This document shows positions 39,523-44,342 of a stretch of DNA of 44,342 nucleotides, piece after piece. Position 1 is the stretch's first letter. Each line of letters opens with the position of its first letter. The notes under the pieces were generated by a model. The model had not been told where the DNA came from, did not search any database, and was given only the letters and a program-made list of their open reading frames with translations. The stretch is from Pachysolen tannophilus NRRL Y-2460 (taxonomy: Eukaryota > Ascomycota > Pichiomycetes > Alaninales > Pachysolenaceae). The stretch is taken from the NCBI GenBank assembly GCA_001661245.1, contig KV454015.1, forward strand, positions 625,144 to 669,485. The letters run 5' to 3'. The position numbers and the translations under genes were made by a program.

Positions 39523-40398
39523 TCAATTCAATTTAAGAAAAGCTCTATGCAAAGCAGCCAGTCTATGCATCTGTTGTCTTTTTTCAAACCCAGAAGATTT
39601 TCCTTCATGAACACTTAATATCTCCTCACTTAACCTAACAGAAAAATCGTGTGATGCTCTCTTATCTGAACCTTCCAACATCCATGTAAATGCAATTCTA
39701 TCTCTTTGTTTTTTATTTAAAGGTGAAGGAATTGTTACATTTTTAGCAAATCCAGTTTTCAAAGTCCTTGTTGTAATCAAAGGACCCAATTTATCAAGAC
39801 AATCTTTCAAAACTAATACAGGATTAGTTCTTAATTGTAAATATATCAAATAAAGAGCTTGTGACAAATATTTTCTAGCCTGTTGTTTCTTACCATTTCT
39901 CATTATAATATTTATACAATGTTCAACAACTTCATCATTCAAAAGTGGTAAATCTTTCTTTGACAAAGCTTCTTTTTCCAGAATTTGTTCTTCAGTTGGC
40001 GTCCAATCAATATGCTTAGAATCCAATAAATTAACTCTACCTTGTCCTGGTGGAGCTAATGCTGTTTCAGGATTCCAAGGTTTAGAGTTTAATTCTTGTC
40101 TTAATTCTTTTACAGCATCTAACCATAAATCATACTTCTCATCAATACTTAATTCCCTTTCTGGAGATTGAAAAGTCTTCCCTAAAAACTTGCTACTACC
40201 TTGGTCATTTTCCAGACCCGATGATGGCGATGATGATGCTGATTCTGATGCTGATGTTTGTTGTTCCTGCTGTTGTGATTGTTGAATTGTCGAATTCAAC
40301 CTTATCAAAGACAATGGATATGACGGTATTGTTACTGGCCGAAGAAGCCTAGTAGAGCAGCGTACGTTCCTGGCAACTCTTATGGATGAAATAAACAT
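39523..40398 (-). CDS. RSM7: Mitochondrial small-subunit ribosomal protein uS7m
   Basis: uS7m nucleates the head of the mitochondrial ribosomal small subunit. The C-terminal half (about residues 155-291) is an S7 domain: NIIMRNGKKQQARKYLSQAL, NPVLVLKDCLDKLGPLI, then RDRIAFTWMLEGSDKRASHD and RLSEEILSVHEGKSSGF. The first 40 residues (MFISSIRVARNVRCSTRLLR onward) are Arg/Ser-rich and free of acids, a typical matrix presequence. A Gln/Ser-rich linker follows. The protein is 291 residues, against 247 in S. cerevisiae Rsm7, the excess being the linker. It is convergent with the cyclin gene and divergent from the secreted-protein gene. Confidence 0.93.
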   Translation of the reverse strand: MFISSIRVARNVRCSTRLLRPVTIPSYPLSLIRLNSTIQQSQQQEQQTSASESASSSPSSGLENDQGSSKFLGKTFQSPERELSIDEKYDLWLDAVKELRQELNSKPWNPETALAPPGQGRVNLLDSKHIDWTPTEEQILEKEALSKKDLPLLNDEVVEHCINIIMRNGKKQQARKYLSQALYLIYLQLRTNPVLVLKDCLDKLGPLITTRTLKTGFAKNVTIPSPLNKKQRDRIAFTWMLEGSDKRASHDFSVRLSEEILSVHEGKSSGFEKRQQMHRLAALHRAFLKLN

Positions 40399-41211
40399 GC
40401 CCTTTCCCTTCTATGTCTCTCTATTTTTTGAAAATCAAACTTGAACCGTTTTTTTAAATAATTCTAAGCTAGCTCTTTCTCTGTCTCTTTCTCTGTTGAT
40501 GTTGAAAAATCGGGAAAAATTTTTCAACAAAAAAAAAAATAGTATGGGATTTGTATACACGACCAAAAAAGATAGTATTAAAGGTAAAGAAATTTAGTAA
40601 CCGATATGAGAACGAAAGACAACTTTAATATCACCGTTGGTTATGAGGATGAGTGGTTTTTTTTCCCAAGTGGGATAGCTCTATAGTGATATAGATGCAT
40701 AAGACTTGGTACCAAAAAAGGACCAAAAGAAAAAAAAATCAATACGTTGTGATAGTTCATTTCTATGTGCTTAAATCATATACTACGTTAATTTTTTGAA
40801 AAAGAAGTCCAAAAAAAAAAAAGCAAAACTTGATTATCAGCAACTGAATGTTTAGTTTATTCTCTGCGTAAAGGCAGTCTGAATGTCTGAGTGACTGAGT
40901 GACTGAATGGGAAATCTCTAAGGTATTGAAGTAACGATTTTATTTATAAATTTTAAAGTGAAATCACTTATTTATCGCACGCGACGATATCTACTTTTTA
41001 TTGCATGAACTTGCATATACAGAATACAGTTTGTATAAAACATTATCATGAACAGAATAGATTAGTTGAAGAGAAGATGAGAATTGAAATTTTACTCTGA
41101 ACAATGTTTTTTTTTAAAAAGACTATATATATTTACTGATCAGCAAGTCCATGTGTTTTTTTTTGCTTTCGTGTAATTTTTTTTTTTTTATTTGGAAAGA
41201 ATTAAGTCAAG
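40399..41211. other. Divergent RSM7/secreted-protein promoter
   Basis: 813 bases without a gene. It contains four tandem 8-base units at 40877-40908 (see the repeat entry) and T/A tracts next to the start at 41212. Confidence 0.5.
40877..40908. repeat. Four tandem 8-base units, G(T/A)CTGA(A/G)T
   Basis: The units are GTCTGAAT, GTCTGAGT, GACTGAGT and GACTGAAT. The centre contains TGAGTGACTGA, resembling overlapping half-sites for a bZIP factor. It lies about 305-335 bases before the secreted-protein ATG. It could be an activator array or a slippage product. Confidence 0.6.
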
Positions 41212-41982
41212 ATGTATTTTCAAGCTTATTTTTTTTCCATTTTACTGGTAGTATATGTGATGCAAATTGTAACTGCTGATGATGGTGAATTTTTCCCAAA
41301 GTCTAGCGGTATGGTCACTGTTACTTTAGACCAGTATTTAAACAATATTACAACAAAGTTTCCCCAAAGTACAGTGTACGTTAAAGATGAGAATATTCTT
41401 ATTTCTCCAGTTTTTGAAATAGAAAAGGAAATGGAACCGGGCAAATTGGATTTTGACAAGATTCATACCAAGCGTTACGAAGTGAAAATTCACGGAGTTG
41501 AATCTATTAAGAATAAGAAAATCCCAATAACTACTTGCCATGATAGTAGAAATGGGTTTGGTGGATATAAAAACGTTGCTGCATCTGTTGCTTTTAAAGG
41601 TGGAATGTCTGCTAGTGTCTCATTGAACATACCAGTGTATGATTTCTTAACCGGTGGATTAGGTATAAAAATCAGTAACTCTATTAGTTCCACAGAGAGT
41701 ATTACATGTGATGTAAAAGCTGGAGATGTTGGACAAATATTTATTGAACCTTGGTCTGTTAAAGTTACACATAGTCATAGAATCTATAGTGAAAATAAAT
41801 TGGCTCCTGGTAAAAAAACATATTTAACGGAATGGTCACCAAGACAACAAAGTGAATGGCCTGTCCAAATTTCACCTGCTCCATATTGCCATACAGGTGA
41901 AGAAAATGTCCAATGTGATCTTATTCCTCATACAATTCTTGAACTTCCAACTGTTGAAATTATTGATGGTGAGGCCTTATAG
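41212..41982 (+). CDS. Unknown secreted beta-rich protein
   Basis: I cannot name this 256-residue protein. It begins with a clear signal peptide (hydrophobic residues 4-20, likely cleavage after VTA near residue 23). An N-glycosylation site NNIT follows near residue 45. Four Cys in the mature part (TTCHD, ITCDV, YCHTGEE, VQCDL) could form two disulphides. The middle, about residues 118-165, alternates Ser/Thr with hydrophobic residues (ASVAFKGGMSASVSLNIP, GGLGIKISNSISSTESITC), a pattern of paired beta-strands. GDVGQIFIEPWSVKVTHSHR follows. There is no GPI-type hydrophobic tail, so it is probably released or loosely wall-bound. The strand pattern recalls secreted beta-sandwich or pore-forming folds, but that is speculation. 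Confidence 0.78.
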   Translation: MYFQAYFFSILLVVYVMQIVTADDGEFFPKSSGMVTVTLDQYLNNITTKFPQSTVYVKDENILISPVFEIEKEMEPGKLDFDKIHTKRYEVKIHGVESIKNKKIPITTCHDSRNGFGGYKNVAASVAFKGGMSASVSLNIPVYDFLTGGLGIKISNSISSTESITCDVKAGDVGQIFIEPWSVKVTHSHRIYSENKLAPGKKTYLTEWSPRQQSEWPVQISPAPYCHTGEENVQCDLIPHTILELPTVEIIDGEAL

Positions 41983-42403
41983 TCTAATCGACTTGGCCTA
42001 ATTGGGTAATGTGTGCCTTTAAAAAACTTGGTGCAAGCGCATAAGTATACTAGTAACTGTGCACACAACTGTGCACACACTTGTCCAAAAGACAAACAGA
42101 TCTTTTCTAAAAATGCGCACCACAAATGTTGTACGCATTATACTTCAAATATTTAACCAACGGCGCACGACCAATTTCTTATTTAATTTTTTTTAATTTT
42201 TTTTAAATTTTTTTTTAAATTTTTCTTCTGTTCGTAAACAAAGTTCAAAACTTAAAGTGAAGGAAGGAAAAATAAACCGTTGCAGTTTTTTTATTTTATT
42301 TTATTTTTTTTTATTAATCATAACTGATTATATCGGTAGATTGACAAGATATTTAAGTAATCTAATCGAATCAAATTGAATTAATCGAATCAAGTATATA
42401 ACC
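41983..42403. other. PSY4 upstream region
   Basis: 421 bases with no gene. A perfect 12-base tandem duplication lies at 42055-42078, TGCGCAC-type sequences nearby (around 42113 and 42164), and T/A tracts precede the PSY4 start. Confidence 0.5.
42055..42078. repeat. Perfect tandem duplication of AACTGTGCACAC
   Basis: Two identical 12-base units, each centred on the palindrome GTGCAC, lie about 325-350 bases upstream of the PSY4 ATG. It may be a doubled factor site or a recent duplication. Confidence 0.75.
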
Positions 42404-43724
42404 ATGTCACTGACATCCACGTTATCGAATAGTTCGTCGTCGAGGGACCATACTACAAATACTAGTAATTATACTACTGCAAGTAGTAACATTAATAATA
42501 TCGGCGATAACAGCAGAAATAATAATAATAATAATAATAATAATAATCATGGTAGTAGTAGTAGTAGTATTAGTAGTAATGGTGGTGACGATAGTAATAC
42601 TGCTAATGGAATGGAGGACGATAAGTCTTTGAGTAAGGTATCAGTGGTTGATTCTAAGATAGATTCATTGCTTGAAAAATCACTAGTAGAGATAGTGAGG
42701 GCTAAGACTTATTCAGAAAATACAAATTCTTTAAAATGGTCAGAATTACTTCCAAAAATATTGGATAGGATAGAGCAAATATTAGCTGTTAATTATCTGG
42801 ATTTTAACAAATCTATGAAGATTTATAACCCATTATTGGGTATTACTAAGAGTGATAATAGAGATTTTTATAGAGACGCATCAGGTTATGACGTTGGAGG
42901 AGAATATAGTAATGTTAATAATAATGGGTTAGATAATTTAATGGATGATAGTTATAATAATCGGTTATTGGCGCCTGCAATGTTTGAAGAACAAGAAGAA
43001 GATGTAGAAATTTTTTTAAAAGATTTGAAAAATTTAATAATGGAAAATTTTGCTAAAAGTCCTCCATTTACCATATTAAGAATAGCTGAATTATTATTAT
43101 TTGATCTTTTCCCATTAAAACAAGTTTCCAAAAATGATGAAAATTTCTCACAATTGCATTCAACAACTAAAAATTTATATCAAAATAATCCTATAAAGTT
43201 TTTAAGAGCTTTAAAATTATCTTTTAATGTTTGTACTTCGATAAACGCGATGCAAAAAAGATTACAAAATTATGATATTGTTACTAACAATTGCATAGCA
43301 GATTCTACTGGAGACAAGGTTAATAAGGAACAAAATATTTCATCAGGGATAATGTCATCTAATAATACTACTATGAGAATATTACCAATACAAAATGAAA
43401 GAGGTGGAGAAACTCAGAGTTTAATTATGGAGAAAATTAAATGGTTAGATGAAGCTGATGCAGATGAAGATGAAGATGAAGACGAGGAAGAAGATGAAGA
43501 TTATCGTGAAGAGGAGGACGATGAAGAGGATGAAGAAGAGGATGATGATGAAGAAGATGATGGTGAAGGTGACGATGAAGGTGAGAAATCTGAAGCAGAA
43601 ATAGAAGAACATGATACTGATGAAGATCAAGATTTAAATGAGCTTGAAAAAGAAAAAATTGTAAAGACACAACCAGCAGAGACATCTAATATTGGGAATG
43701 GAAAAACCATTAAGGAACAAGAGG

Positions 43725-43769
<45 letters not shown>

Positions 43770-44242
43770 CTAACTACAATGAACTGGGGACGGGTTCTCC
43801 ACCGCTACAATCACCGATAATCAAGAGACTTCAAGAAGAACATCATGAAGCTGTATCTCCAAAATCGCCAGGAAATCATTCGCCATCTAGCAACAAAGTT
43901 CCGGCAGATCATCAGTTATCATCTCCAAACGTTAAGAGAAGGAAAAGCGATGTGTCAATAAGTGGAGATAATAATAACATTAATAATAATAATAATAGTA
44001 ATGAAATAAAAACTGGGTTAAACCTTAGTGGAGAACAACTGTTGTTAGAAAATACTGATATAATTGAAAAGTTGGAGGAAAATGGTGAAACTAAATTGGA
44101 AGCCAGTGAAGAAGAAAATAAATCATTGGATGAAGATACGTCTATGATGTCCAATTCTGATGAAACGGGAGATGTTTCAGATGAAAATATTGAAGATAAA
44201 ATGGATATTAGTGTAATGACTGATGATGAAACAATGATATGA
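42404..44242 (+). CDS. PSY4: Protein phosphatase 4 regulatory subunit Psy4 (PPP4R2 family)
   Basis: Psy4 binds the PP4 catalytic subunit Pph3 with Psy2; the complex dephosphorylates gamma-H2A and Rad53 after DNA damage in the nucleus. The 612-residue product has an Asn/Ser-rich N terminus (Asn run near residue 45), then the PPP4R2 domain at about residues 85-300: SLLEKSLVEIVRAKTYSEN, LLPKILDRIEQIL, SPPFTILRIAELLLFD and NPIKFLRALKLSFNVCTSI, the last two being the family hallmarks. A long Glu/Asp tract follows at about 350-405, a second Asn run near 445, and a basic nuclear signal NVKRRKSDVS near 510. S. cerevisiae Psy4 is 441 residues; low-complexity inserts explain most of the difference. The stop is 100 bases from the right edge. 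Confidence 0.88.
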
Positions 44243-44282
44243 TAATGTATGGATAGGAAAAATAGGTACTGTGGTTTTCGTA

Positions 44283-44285
<3 letters not shown>

Positions 44286-44342
<57 letters not shown>
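44286..44342. repeat. 57-base T homopolymer at the window edge
   Basis: The sequence ends in an uninterrupted T run immediately 3' of PSY4. Runs this long often mark contig ends or unreliable assembly, so the real length and adjoining sequence are uncertain. Confidence 0.9.

Noticed and set aside
41490-41693. Antisense frames inside the secreted-protein gene
   Set aside because: They are shadows of the sense frame, which has a clear signal peptide and a proper start.
43437-43685. Leu/His-rich antisense frame in PSY4
   Set aside because: It is the complement of the Glu/Asp codon run of PSY4.
1-44342. Mobile elements, LTRs, CRISPR arrays, tRNA or rRNA genes
   Set aside because: I looked for terminal repeats, polymerase or transposase motifs, spaced repeats and tRNA box sequences on both strands and saw none I could support.

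Overview
This is an AT-rich nuclear window from a budding yeast (Saccharomycotina). Support for that comes from compact, mostly intronless genes whose best matches by eye are Saccharomyces cerevisiae or Candida proteins, long A/T homopolymers and TATATA tracts between genes, and Asn homopolymers in coding sequence. The few introns carry GTAAGT-like donors and recognisable TACTAAC-like branch sites. Preference for GTAAGT over GTATGT, plus the persistence of introns in TVP18, argue for a lineage outside Saccharomycetaceae sensu stricto. CTG codons are few and most sit where Leu looks natural (ISY1, PAN3, GPA1), so I lean to the standard code, but one or two sites would also tolerate Ser, and a CUG-reassigned clade is not excluded. 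No species call is made.

Layout, left to right: CNB1 (-, one intron) and DPH2 (-) in tandem; a 1.2 kb divergent spacer with a possible small two-exon gene and a GC-rich hairpin island; ISY1 (+); SSY1-type amino-acid sensor (-); cytochrome c CYC1 (-); a 2.9 kb gene-poor stretch; an unknown Ser/Asn-rich acidic protein (+); a long promoter and an SNQ2-type ABC drug pump (+); an assembly gap of Ns; TVP18 (-, two introns); a CHY/RING zinc-finger ubiquitin-ligase-like gene (+); AVO2 (-); a CLD1/ICT1-family alpha/beta hydrolase (-); a short-chain dehydrogenase (-, one intron); PAN3 (+); an unknown two-exon gene (+); GPA1 (+); a PCL5-like cyclin (+); RSM7 (-); an unknown secreted protein (+); PSY4 (+); and a 57-base T run at the right edge.

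The genes do not form a pathway cluster. Several belong to nutrient and stress signalling: SSY1 (amino-acid sensing), AVO2 (TORC2), the PCL5-like cyclin (Gcn4 turnover), GPA1 (pheromone G protein), CNB1 (calcineurin) and PSY4 (PP4 phosphatase). Three pairs are also neighbours or near neighbours in S. cerevisiae: DPH2-CNB1, CYC1-ISY1 and AVO2-TVP18. I take this as ancestral linkage.

No tRNA, rRNA, CRISPR, LTR element or transposase gene was recognised. The least explained items are the two-exon Cys-cluster protein at 32771-34677, the secreted beta-rich protein at 41212-41982, the acidic protein at 12531-13577 with its 2.9 kb upstream region, and the structured non-coding patches at 3803-4392 and 14713-14893.
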